A DNA stretch of 11,135 nucleotides from Candidatus Woesearchaeota archaeon (GTDB taxonomy: Archaea > Nanobdellota > Nanobdellia > Woesearchaeales > GCA-2687795), in contig NZBG01000003.1 in the NCBI GenBank assembly GCA_002687795.1, positions 1-11,135 on the forward strand, given 5' to 3'. Shown here piece by piece: positions 4,801 through 11,135 of the stretch; positions within the stretch are counted from its first letter, which is position 1, and every line of letters starts with the position of its first letter. Under the pieces are notes generated by a model, which searched no databases, had not been told where the DNA came from, and saw only the letters and a program-made list of their open reading frames with translations. Made by a program: the position numbers and the translations under genes.

Positions 4801-5625
4801 TTATTTAACCAATTCAGAATACTCCTCAACAACATCTCCCACAAACTTGTTCATGCCTTCTATTGTTTTGGAATGCATCAATAATTCTCTGATTACATCA
4901 AAGGGCAATGTTGCAATATCAGCTCCTGAAAGAGCAGCTTCTCTTGCCTGCCTTGCACTCCTTATGCTTGCCGCAAGAACTTCTGTTTCTGTTATGTCAT
5001 GCACATTAAAAACCTCAGATATCTGCGCTATTAAGTCAACACCTGAGACAACACCATTATCTTCCAATAATTTTTCTTCTTTCTTAGTTCCTTCAGCAGG
5101 GAAATAATCTGTCTTTTCAAAAGAAATATTATGGTTAGTTCTTATGAAATCATCAACCCTGCCCGCAAATGGACTTACAAATTTTGCCCCAGCTTTTGCA
5201 GCTAACAAAGCCTGCTCAGGTGTAAAAATCAATGTACAATTAACAGGAATTCCAGCATCAGATAACTCTTTTACTGCTTTAATACCATCGAACGCTGCTT
5301 CAGATTTATCATCAAGCGCAGGATTAACAGGTATCTTGATATAAACATTGCTTGCAACAGGATTAAACTTTTCATACAGCCTTTTGCCTTCCTTTACCAT
5401 ATCCTGATGTGATGTTCCAATCACTTCAAGGCTTACAGGCGTTCCCTTTGCTAATGTCAATATCTCTTTGATATAAGATTCCATGTCAACCTTCTCTCCT
5501 TTAGCCTTAAGCTCATCAACAGTTTTCTTAATAAGGCTGGGATTGGTTGTCACACCATCTAGAATACCTAAAGAATATGCCTGTTTTATTTCTTCTAGTT
5601 TTGCTGTGTCTATGAATATTTTCAC
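4801..5625 (-). CDS. Transaldolase, TalC/fructose-6-phosphate aldolase-like subfamily
   Basis: A class I (Schiff-base) TIM-barrel enzyme that moves dihydroxyacetone units between sugar phosphates in the non-oxidative pentose phosphate pathway. Seen: MKIFIDTAKLEEIKQAY at the start, DGVTTNPSLIKKT (23-35), VYIKIPVNP (94-102) where Lys97 matches the Schiff-base lysine of the family, GIPVNCTLIFTPEQALLAAKAG (split across 125-146) and FVSPFAGRVDDF (149-160). At 274 residues it is longer than the usual 215-220. The extra length comes from a stretch around residues 38-52 and an insertion at about 162-196 containing DYFPAEGTKKEEK; its role is unknown. The start codon is GTG, overlapping the TAG stop of the upstream mutase by one base (TAGTG), so translation is probably coupled. 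Transaldolase versus fructose-6-phosphate aldolase activity cannot be settled by reading alone. Confidence 0.9.
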   Translation of the reverse strand: MKIFIDTAKLEEIKQAYSLGILDGVTTNPSLIKKTVDELKAKGEKVDMESYIKEILTLAKGTPVSLEVIGTSHQDMVKEGKRLYEKFNPVASNVYIKIPVNPALDDKSEAAFDGIKAVKELSDAGIPVNCTLIFTPEQALLAAKAGAKFVSPFAGRVDDFIRTNHNISFEKTDYFPAEGTKKEEKLLEDNGVVSGVDLIAQISEVFNVHDITETEVLAASIRSARQAREAALSGADIATLPFDVIRELLMHSKTIEGMNKFVGDVVEEYSELVK

Positions 5626-7739
5626 TATAATTCCAAGTAATTCAACAAGTCTTTATTATACTTTCCCTTAAAAGCCTTGTTAACCTTCTCAACAGGATTA
5701 CTTCCAAGGAAGGCAAGCAGTTCATCAAGTTTCTTCTTTCTCTCTTTTTTATTCTTAATATTCTTCAAACCAGCAACCTGTTCTTCAATCTCAAAATACT
5801 TTAGTTTGTCATTAAGAGGAAGCTGCCAGAACAATAAAAAGCCTCTTCCAGGAAAATCAATATCAAGTATCTTATAGCAGTATCTCATAACTTCTCTTTC
5901 AAGTCTTTCCTTTAGTTCCTTGATTGTATTAAACTCTTCATTCTTTCTTGTAATATCAAAAGGTTTTCCGAAAAGCTCAAAATACATCTTTATCTTAGGT
6001 TCAGTGCCTGAAGGCCTGACTGTAACCTTAATATTATCAGTATTTTTTTTATTTTTTATCCTAAAAATAATAATATTTCTTGAAACCTTATCTGTAGGAG
6101 AAATAAAAGGTTTTCCTTCCCATCTATCCTCTTTTTCTTCAACAGAGAAATCACCAAAGCTCTTAATCTTATTTTTTCTGAGATGTTCCATTATCTCTGC
6201 AATCTGTTCCATTCCTACAGCTCCCAAAAGCCTTATTTCTGTAAGATAATTATAGCAGTATCCATATTCAGAATAAATATCTTCCAAGAAATCTATGAGT
6301 GTTTTACCTTTCTCTTTAAGTTCTGCTACAAGCTCGCAAATCCATATTGCAGCTGCAGCACCGTCCTTATCTCTTGAATAATTGTCTATAATAAAACCAT
6401 GACTTTCCTCTGCACCAAGAATAAAACCTTTCATCTTATCCTGTTTTTCAAGTTTGTTCATCTCTTCACCAATATACTTAAATCCAACAAGAAGATCACC
6501 TATAAGGTTAATATTATTATTCTCAGCCATCTTTGCGATAAGCGAAGTTGTCACAAATGTCTTTATAATTGTATTATCGTTCAAGAGACCTTTCTCCCTA
6601 AACTTGGATATACCATATTGGGTTAAAATAATCCCTATTTCATTTCCATTAAGATATTCCCATTTCCTTTTATGATTTACCATAATACCTATCCTATCAG
6701 AATCAGGATCAGAATTAATAGTTATATCAGCTTTTTCTTTCTTAGCAAAAGGAATAAGAGTATCAAAAGACTCTTTAACTTCAGGGTTAGGGATATTAAA
6801 TGTAACATTCTCAAAAGCTCCATTAGGATAAGAAGTCTTAGGTTCTGCTATAACATCAAACCCAAGCTTCTTTAGAGCTACAAAATAAGTAGTCATACCA
6901 GTTCCATGCAAAGGAGAATAAATAACCTTAAGCTTTCTATTGTCTGAAAGAGAAACAGAACAAACCTTTTCAATATACTCATCATCAATATCTTTCCCTA
7001 TAATTTCTATTAAACCATTTTTCTTAGCCTTTTCAAAATCCATAACCTTTATTTCCTTAACATTATCTGTAACCTCATCAACCAATTGCTGGTCAAAGGG
7101 AGGGATTAATTGTCCCCCATACAAATCAAAAACCTTCTTACCATTATCAGTAGGAAGGTTATGCGAAGCGCTAAACATATCGCCTGCAACAGCCTTTAGA
7201 TATCTTATAGCAAAAGAAAGCTCTGGCGTGCTCCTTATATCCTCAAAAAGATAAACTTTCATTCCATTAGCAGCATAAACCATTGCAGCTCCCTCTGCAA
7301 GCTGCCTGCAGTTAAGATTCATCACAGGGTTAGGTAAACTATCATTATACACTCCTTTTTCAGTATATTCTCTTACATCATATGCCAGAACAACACCTTT
7401 CTGTTTTGCCTCTTTCCCGTAATGCTTAATAAGATATTGTGAATGACCTTGTGCAGAAGCCTGAATCGTCCACATATTTATTCTGTTAGAACCAATACCA
7501 ACCAAACCTCTCCTGCCGCCAGTGCCAAAAGGAATAACCTGATAAAAAGAATCTAAGAGAAAATCCCATTTCTCTTTTTCTATTAAATAACTAATCTGAG
7601 GAACATACTCTTTAAACATATCATTAGTGAGCCATAACTTAAGCCACTTCAAAGCTGATTTTCTGTATTTATCACCTACTTCCAAAGTAGAAAAACCCTG
7701 CTTGGCTTTTTCAATTAGAGTGTTTATATCGTTTACCAT
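5625..7739 (-). CDS. Phosphoglucomutase/phosphomannomutase (alpha-D-phosphohexomutase family) with C-terminal extension
   Basis: It interconverts hexose 1- and 6-phosphates through a phosphoserine and a bisphosphate intermediate. The four family domains are visible: FGTGGRRG (71-78) at the N-terminus; the phosphoserine loop SASHNLPTDNG (190-200), with Ser192 as catalytic residue; the Mg-binding DPDSDR (344-349); the sugar-binding EESHG (444-448); and the phosphate-binding VRPSGTEPK (574-582). An oddity is Leu in place of the usual Pro after SASHN. At 704 residues it is longer than typical 450-620-residue members. Residues 1-68 form an added helical N-terminus, and about 620-704 an added C-terminus with a Lys-rich helix and a short FPGRGF segment. 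It is the first gene of a pair with transaldolase, overlapping it by one base. Glucose versus mannose preference is not decidable here. Confidence 0.92.
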   Translation of the reverse strand: MVNDINTLIEKAKQGFSTLEVGDKYRKSALKWLKLWLTNDMFKEYVPQISYLIEKEKWDFLLDSFYQVIPFGTGGRRGLVGIGSNRINMWTIQASAQGHSQYLIKHYGKEAKQKGVVLAYDVREYTEKGVYNDSLPNPVMNLNCRQLAEGAAMVYAANGMKVYLFEDIRSTPELSFAIRYLKAVAGDMFSASHNLPTDNGKKVFDLYGGQLIPPFDQQLVDEVTDNVKEIKVMDFEKAKKNGLIEIIGKDIDDEYIEKVCSVSLSDNRKLKVIYSPLHGTGMTTYFVALKKLGFDVIAEPKTSYPNGAFENVTFNIPNPEVKESFDTLIPFAKKEKADITINSDPDSDRIGIMVNHKRKWEYLNGNEIGIILTQYGISKFREKGLLNDNTIIKTFVTTSLIAKMAENNNINLIGDLLVGFKYIGEEMNKLEKQDKMKGFILGAEESHGFIIDNYSRDKDGAAAAIWICELVAELKEKGKTLIDFLEDIYSEYGYCYNYLTEIRLLGAVGMEQIAEIMEHLRKNKIKSFGDFSVEEKEDRWEGKPFISPTDKVSRNIIIFRIKNKKNTDNIKVTVRPSGTEPKIKMYFELFGKPFDITRKNEEFNTIKELKERLEREVMRYCYKILDIDFPGRGFLLFWQLPLNDKLKYFEIEEQVAGLKNIKNKKERKKKLDELLAFLGSNPVEKVNKAFKGKYNKDLLNYLEL

Positions 7740-7764
7740 TTTATTATCCTTAAAACATGTTTAA

Positions 7765-7772
7765 CATATAAG
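7765..7772 (-). promoter_or_regulatory. TATA box for the phosphohexomutase-transaldolase pair
   Basis: CTTATATG on the minus strand, centred about 30 nt before the ATG at 7739. A second AT-rich match (TTTATTATATC) lies a little further upstream. An AAGGAT stretch shortly before the ATG could act as a weak ribosome-binding site. Confidence 0.45.
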
Positions 7773-7794
7773 AGATATAATAAACTTATTCTTT

Positions 7795-8640
7795 TTAGAT
7801 ATATCTTTTGTAATAGCTGAAATATCTTCTTATAAAATACATCAAGAAACCATTTTCCTCTTTTGAAAGGGCATGGTAATAAGACTTCCTTTTTTTGTAT
7901 TCTATAATAAGTAAAGGATATTTTTTCTTTTTAAGAATATAAGCAATAATAAGCCTTCCTATTCTTCCATTGCCATCTCCAAATGGATGAATTTTCTCAA
8001 ATTTGTAATGAGTTCTTGCTGCAAGCTCAATAGCATGCATTGTTTTTCTGTTTTTTTTATACCATTCAAAAAGGTCTTTTATAAGAGCATTGATATCCTG
8101 CCAGTCAGGCGCTCTATAGCTTCCAACTCTAACTAAATAGTCTCTCAATCTGCCTGCAATATCAGGTTTTGTCTCAGAAAAAAGCTCTTTATGCCATTGC
8201 AACAATAAACTTGATGATAGCTCCTTTTTCTCATTAAGCGCTTTAAAGAAAACTTTAGAATGATTTTTTGTTTCTTCAATATCATCTAACGGCTTGTTCG
8301 GCCCCATTTTCCTTTTGATAATATCTTCCGTTTCATCTAAGGTTATGGTTGAACCTTCTATTGCATTTGTGTTGTAAGTAAAGTCTATAGCAAGATCAAG
8401 CAATGCTTTTTTCTTAATGGATTCAGGATATTGCTTCCATTCTTTTTGGTGATTAGATTTTATCTTTCTTAGTTTTATGAATACTTCCTCATTTAAGCAA
8501 TCCCTTAAAAATGTTTCTTTGAGTTCATCTATATTTCTTGGTATCTTTTTACCAAGATATCTCTCTCTGTATACTGTTTCTCCTTTTTTCTTAAATGAAT
8601 GTCCCAGATAATAGTAGTTAGAGCGTTTGATTATATTCAT
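7795..8640 (-). CDS. Fic-domain AMP-transferase (class II, N-terminal inhibitory motif)
   Basis: Fic enzymes usually transfer AMP from ATP to a hydroxyl of a target protein and are often toxins or regulators. The catalytic loop HPFGDGNGRIGR (218-229) is complete: His218, the Asp and Asn for metal/phosphate binding, and both arginines. An upstream TNAIEG (91-96) fits the (S/T)xxxE(G/N) inhibitory helix whose Glu blocks the active site, so the enzyme is probably self-restrained (class II). The N-terminal part YYYLGHSFKKKGETVYRERY (split over 9-28) is a basic, beta-rich segment seen in archaeal Fic proteins. Residues 140-200 form the helical core. No separate antitoxin gene is next to it, as expected when inhibition is built in. 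It has its own promoter, enclosed by an inverted repeat (8651-8701). The target is unknown. Confidence 0.92.
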   Translation of the reverse strand: MNIIKRSNYYYLGHSFKKKGETVYRERYLGKKIPRNIDELKETFLRDCLNEEVFIKLRKIKSNHQKEWKQYPESIKKKALLDLAIDFTYNTNAIEGSTITLDETEDIIKRKMGPNKPLDDIEETKNHSKVFFKALNEKKELSSSLLLQWHKELFSETKPDIAGRLRDYLVRVGSYRAPDWQDINALIKDLFEWYKKNRKTMHAIELAARTHYKFEKIHPFGDGNGRIGRLIIAYILKKKKYPLLIIEYKKRKSYYHALSKEENGFLMYFIRRYFSYYKRYI

Positions 8641-8650
8641 GAAATATAGT

Positions 8651-8701
8651 TACCATTACTTTTATTTAAATTTTTGCATTTTTTGATAAAAAGTAATGGT
8701 A
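8651..8701. repeat. Perfect 13-bp inverted repeat flanking the fic promoter
   Basis: Left arm TACCATTACTTTT (8651-8663) and right arm AAAAGTAATGGTA (8689-8701) are exact reverse complements, with a 25-bp A/T-rich spacer. The pair fills almost the whole gap between the stop of the membrane-protein gene (8702) and the fic start (8640). A TATA-like TTTAAATAA lies at the edge of the left arm. Reading as a two-site operator fits this position; a transcript hairpin ending the upstream gene is the alternative. Confidence 0.8.
8663..8671 (-). promoter_or_regulatory. TATA-like box for fic, touching the inverted repeat
   Basis: On the minus strand AATTTAAATA lies about 26 nt before the fic ATG (8640), the spacing seen at the other near-leaderless genes here. 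It abuts the left arm of the inverted repeat, so a protein bound there would compete with TBP. Confidence 0.45.
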
Positions 8702-9136
8702 TTACATCTTCTTATTCACATAAACCGTTGAAACAATCTTAGTCAGCACCATCACTCCCAGGATAACAGCAATAGACCAGTCAAACGGCAGCATGCCTGT
8801 ATCCAAGCCTCTGTTCTGGTAAGTCTGCATCAAAGCAACACCCACCAAAGCAAGAACCGCTGCAAGAGACACATTCTTTTCAATGATTAAATGATGCTGG
8901 TTCTGCCTTTCATCATGGAACTTAGGAAGCACTGTCATTAAATGGACTGCATCAATTATTAATATGCCCATCAAAACCCACATTGCGCTCATCTTAGCGG
9001 TTTCCGATATTGGCATTGAAGCAATTCCTAAAAATAACATAATAAAGACTGCTACATAAGCCCAGCCCTGCCATGTCCTTGGCCTAAGGCCCCATCCAAA
9101 TATTCTATATGTGAACCATTCTGGTTTTCCTATCAT
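8702..9136 (-). CDS. Four-helix membrane protein with DER motif, function unknown
   Basis: A 144-residue integral membrane protein with a short N-terminal part containing WGLRPRTWQGW (15-25). Four hydrophobic segments follow at about 24-40, 47-70, 88-105 and 118-139. Between helices 2 and 3 is a polar loop PKFHDERQNQHH (71-82). A DER-type loop between paired helices is reminiscent of small uncharacterised membrane families (DUF2178-like), but I do not assign it firmly. No catalytic motif is obvious. By eye its DNA is clearly richer in G and C than the flanking fic and activase genes, which may reflect hydrophobic codons (Ala, Gly, Leu) or a different history. No TATA box or Shine-Dalgarno is seen upstream, so it may be transcribed together with the activase pair. 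Confidence 0.75.
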   Translation of the reverse strand: MIGKPEWFTYRIFGWGLRPRTWQGWAYVAVFIMLFLGIASMPISETAKMSAMWVLMGILIIDAVHLMTVLPKFHDERQNQHHLIIEKNVSLAAVLALVGVALMQTYQNRGLDTGMLPFDWSIAVILGVMVLTKIVSTVYVNKKM

Positions 9137-9201
9137 AAAAATACGGCAAGGATACTCTTCTTTAGCGTTGGAAGGAATTGCCGCTCACCTTCGTTCTGCT
9201 A

Positions 9202-10149
9202 TTAACTTCTGGTTTTTACAAGTTTAACATTAACACAGTTTTCACATCTATTTCCTATATATCCAATTAATTCTTTATTTTCAAATATCTGTGTAATTTC
9301 GCATTGATTGCTGCATCCATTGCCAAAGTGTGTTTTTGTGTCAAACTTTGAATTAATTAAATTAAATCCCTTAAAATTAGTTGTCTTGGGCTGTTCTTCT
9401 ATCGTAGTCATTGCTACACCAATAGCACCCATTAAGTCTGGGTTCTTAGGAACTAAAACCTTATCTTCTAATTCTTCTTCAAAGCAGTATAATAATGCTT
9501 TGTTCTTTGCTGTTGCTCCTTGAAATACATAAGGGGGTTCTAATTTAACACCCTTAGATAACATAGCAAAGTAATTACCAATTAATCCCCTACAAACACC
9601 CATTAAGATATCTGGTTTATTCATTCCTTTATTTAATTTGGAAACAACAGAAGATTGACAAAACACTCCGCATTTAGATGGTAAAGCTATTTTCTTCTTA
9701 CTTTTCAAGGCTATATCTCCAATATCATCTAATGGAACATTCATTCTATTAGCAATGCTCTCAATCATAGCTCCAGTTCCCCCGCCACAGTCCCTATTCA
9801 TAATAAAGTTAGTTATTATTTTTCCATTTACCTGGATGAGCTTGCAATCCTCGCCGCCAATGTCAAAGATAGTTCTAACATCGGGAAACATTGAAATAGT
9901 GGCAATATAGTGCGCAATAATCTCAGATTCAATTTTATCTCCCCCAATTAAAGTAGAAATAAATTCTCTGCCAGAACCTGTTATGCCTATACCTTTTATT
10001 TCTTCCGTAGTTTCCAAATCTTTCAAAACAGATTTTATAGTTTCAATTAAACCATAATTTTTTCTATAGGTAGATTTTATGATATTCTTATTATTATCAA
10101 TTAAGACTCCTTTGATTGAAACGCTGCCACAGTCTATACCGATATACAC
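9202..10149 (-). CDS. Acyl-CoA dehydratase activase (BadF/BadG/BcrA/HgdC ATPase family)
   Basis: Relatives are ATP-driven electron injectors: a homodimeric ASKHA-fold ATPase with one [4Fe-4S] cluster between subunits reduces a partner such as 2-hydroxyacyl-CoA dehydratase, benzoyl-CoA reductase or a double-cubane protein. Seen: the phosphate loop GIDCGSVSIKGVLID (4-18), GITGSGRE (55-62), the second nucleotide motif FDIGGEDCKLI (95-105), then MNRDCGGGTGAMIE (117-130) and PSKCGVFCQSS (157-167). Cys121 and Cys160 match the two cluster ligands of HgdC. GATAKNKAL (211-219) and GAIGVAM (241-247) complete the fold. A C-terminal tail adds a CxxxC...CxxC set (279, 283, 302, 305), a feature I associate with large fused activases. 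The start is GTG with a strong Shine-Dalgarno site (10155-10164). It overlaps the upstream gene by 16 bp, so the two are translationally coupled. Confidence 0.9.
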   Translation of the reverse strand: MYIGIDCGSVSIKGVLIDNNKNIIKSTYRKNYGLIETIKSVLKDLETTEEIKGIGITGSGREFISTLIGGDKIESEIIAHYIATISMFPDVRTIFDIGGEDCKLIQVNGKIITNFIMNRDCGGGTGAMIESIANRMNVPLDDIGDIALKSKKKIALPSKCGVFCQSSVVSKLNKGMNKPDILMGVCRGLIGNYFAMLSKGVKLEPPYVFQGATAKNKALLYCFEEELEDKVLVPKNPDLMGAIGVAMTTIEEQPKTTNFKGFNLINSKFDTKTHFGNGCSNQCEITQIFENKELIGYIGNRCENCVNVKLVKTRS

Positions 10150-11054
10150 TTTTTCCTCCTCCTCAACACTGAAATGAATGTTTCAATTCTTGTGTCAAAA
10201 CCAGCCTCAAATCTGTTTTCATCGATAGGAAATCTGTAAATTGGAATCTTGAATTGTTGACCTACCCTGTTCATTAACATTTCTATTGTTGTTTCAGGCA
10301 TACAGGAAAGCGGGAGTAGATGTATAATTCCATCAAAGTCTCTTTTTGCATACTGTATTGAAGAATAAAGACTATATCTGCCATGTCCTCCGACATCCCC
10401 CCATATATAAGGTTTTAGTTCTTTTCTCTCTTTATTTCTTTCTATAAGGTTAAAATCATGCGTTAAAAAATGAGATAACTTTGTTGAAATATCAACTGCA
10501 ACACCTAAATTTTGTAATTTCTGAATAACATTATAATTTATGTATGGGTCTAATAAAGTATATATCTCCCCAGTAACTCCAATTTTTAAATCAGCATTTT
10601 CATCAAATGGATAACGTCTCTTTTCCTCTCTTAAAATAATTTTATAATATTTAGGTATCTTTTTTATAACAGTAATTGGGTTTTTTCCGCTTAGTTTACA
10701 TAGACTGCCAACAACTCCTTTAGGTGTAGGAGGCATATTTATCATTTCAAAATCGTATCCCAAATCTTTTAGAATCTGTCCAGCAATATTGTAATATTGC
10801 CCTATACGACATAGAGTATTTTGTTCTCCCCACATTACTGTTGTATTTGCTCCTCTTTCTAAGCCATCAATTAAACAACCCAAAACAACTTTAAATGGAA
10901 AACACATCATATCGCTGCTATATTTCACTCCTTTCTTTATTATGTCTTGATTAATTTGCTTTGTTTTTAAAACATTAATATCAAGTTCTCTAAATAAATC
11001 TTCAAATATATCTGTGTAAAATCCCATTCTTGGTATCGTCACAATCCTTTCCAA
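10134..11054 (-). CDS. Acyl-CoA dehydratase activase-related protein (DUF2229/COG3581-like)
   Basis: In many bacteria this module is part of a very long protein that also holds the activase; here the two are separate and adjacent. Seen: SSDMMCFPFKVVLG (49-62, numbering from TTG at 11063), NTLCRIGQY (82-90), GVTGEIYTLLDPYIN (162-176), WGDVGGHGRY (221-230) and LLPLSCMPE (249-257). The conserved Cys54, Cys85 and Cys254 resemble those of hydroxyacyl-CoA dehydratase/double-cubane proteins and may hold a cluster (inference). The reading frame is open with TTG at 11063, but AGGAGG at 11064-11069 touches that codon. The TTG at 11054 (protein beginning MERIVTIPRMGF) sits 9 nt from it and is preferred. 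The stop lies 16 bp inside the activase gene. No dehydratase subunit is visible; it could lie beyond the right edge, upstream in this operon. Confidence 0.82.
   Translation of the reverse strand: MERIVTIPRMGFYTDIFEDLFRELDINVLKTKQINQDIIKKGVKYSSDMMCFPFKVVLGCLIDGLERGANTTVMWGEQNTLCRIGQYYNIAGQILKDLGYDFEMINMPPTPKGVVGSLCKLSGKNPITVIKKIPKYYKIILREEKRRYPFDENADLKIGVTGEIYTLLDPYINYNVIQKLQNLGVAVDISTKLSHFLTHDFNLIERNKERKELKPYIWGDVGGHGRYSLYSSIQYAKRDFDGIIHLLPLSCMPETTIEMLMNRVGQQFKIPIYRFPIDENRFEAGFDTRIETFISVLRRRKKCISV
10155..10164 (-). promoter_or_regulatory. Strong Shine-Dalgarno site for the activase
   Basis: GAGGAGGAGG on the minus strand, 5 nt before the GTG at 10149. It lies inside the upstream gene, where it encodes three consecutive AGG arginine codons near the C-terminus, so the RBS and the basic tail share the same bases. 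It fixes the GTG start. Confidence 0.8.
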
Positions 11055-11063
11055 TTTATTCAA

Positions 11064-11069
11064 CCTCCT
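11064..11069 (-). promoter_or_regulatory. Shine-Dalgarno site that decides the activase-related start
   Basis: AGGAGG on the minus strand. It directly abuts the TTG at 11063 (no spacing), so that codon cannot be the start served by it. The next in-frame TTG at 11054 has a 9-nt spacing. A second AGGAG (11077-11083 region) lies further upstream. The bases from here to the window edge hold no other gene that I can see. Confidence 0.7.
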
Positions 11070-11135
11070 GTAAAATCTCCTATTTTAAACTATCCTTTTA
11101 GATGTTGTGGGCAGTTGAAAACCAAAGGCTTTAAG

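Noticed and set aside
5677..7254. Several plus-strand open frames opposite the phosphohexomutase gene.
   Set aside because: All lie wholly inside a well-supported minus-strand gene with complete catalytic motifs. Their sequences are Phe/Ser-rich antisense translations.
8651..8701. A small mobile element (MITE) defined by the inverted repeat.
   Set aside because: The repeat is only 51 bp in total, no target-site duplication is visible beyond the arms, and the position exactly around a promoter fits regulation better.
9308..9523. A 71-aa plus-strand open frame opposite the activase gene.
   Set aside because: It is antisense to conserved activase motifs and has no start signals of its own.
1..11135. 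CRISPR array, insertion sequence, integrase or phage genes.
   Set aside because: No regularly spaced direct repeats, no transposase or integrase motifs and no phage structural genes were seen on either strand.

Overview
The window looks like a piece of an AT-rich archaeal chromosome. The evidence is a fibrillarin-type 2'-O-methylase (FlpA), a rhodanese-less archaeal-type ThiI, TATA boxes about 25-30 nt ahead of several start codons (near-leaderless transcripts), T-rich terminators, and a tRNA gene broken by introns that fold as archaeal bulge-helix-bulge (BHB) splice sites. Small single-domain enzymes, cadherin/PKD-like surface repeats and intron-rich tRNA would fit a DPANN-type archaeon (Woesearchaeales/Pacearchaeales or relatives). 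That lineage call is inference; no rRNA or marker set is present to prove it.

Layout. (1) 1-500, minus: the N-terminal part of a GT-A glycosyltransferase resembling glucosyl/mannosyl-glycerate synthases, cut by the window edge. (2) 547-2156, minus: a two-gene surface unit, a lipoprotein with four Ig/cadherin-like repeats in ABAB order followed by a small exported cupredoxin-like protein without copper ligands. (3) 2318-2998, plus: flpA, the only plus-strand gene, converging on an unrecognised 100-aa gene. (4) 3335-3533, minus: tRNA-Phe(GAA). The 199-nt gene contains three introns, in the D loop (20/21), the anticodon loop (37/38) and the T loop (59/60). Removing them leaves a 74-nt tRNA with every stem fully paired. 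(5) 3565-4719: thiI. (6) 4801-7739: a translationally coupled phosphohexomutase-transaldolase pair for sugar-phosphate interconversion. (7) 7795-8640: a Fic-domain protein whose promoter is flanked by a perfect 13-bp inverted repeat. (8) 8702-9136: a four-helix membrane protein. (9) 9202-11054: a split pair of acyl-CoA dehydratase activase (ASKHA ATPase with Fe-S cysteines) and activase-related protein, with strong Shine-Dalgarno sites and non-ATG starts, unlike the rest of the window.

How the genes relate. ThiI, FlpA and the tRNA are all RNA biology: ThiI would thiolate U8, which this tRNA has, and FlpA is the methylase of box C/D RNPs. The mutase and transaldolase connect glycogen/hexose phosphates to the pentose pool. 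The activase pair would use ATP to drive low-potential electrons to a partner enzyme that is not in the window. The most noteworthy item is the tRNA-Phe gene with three introns.
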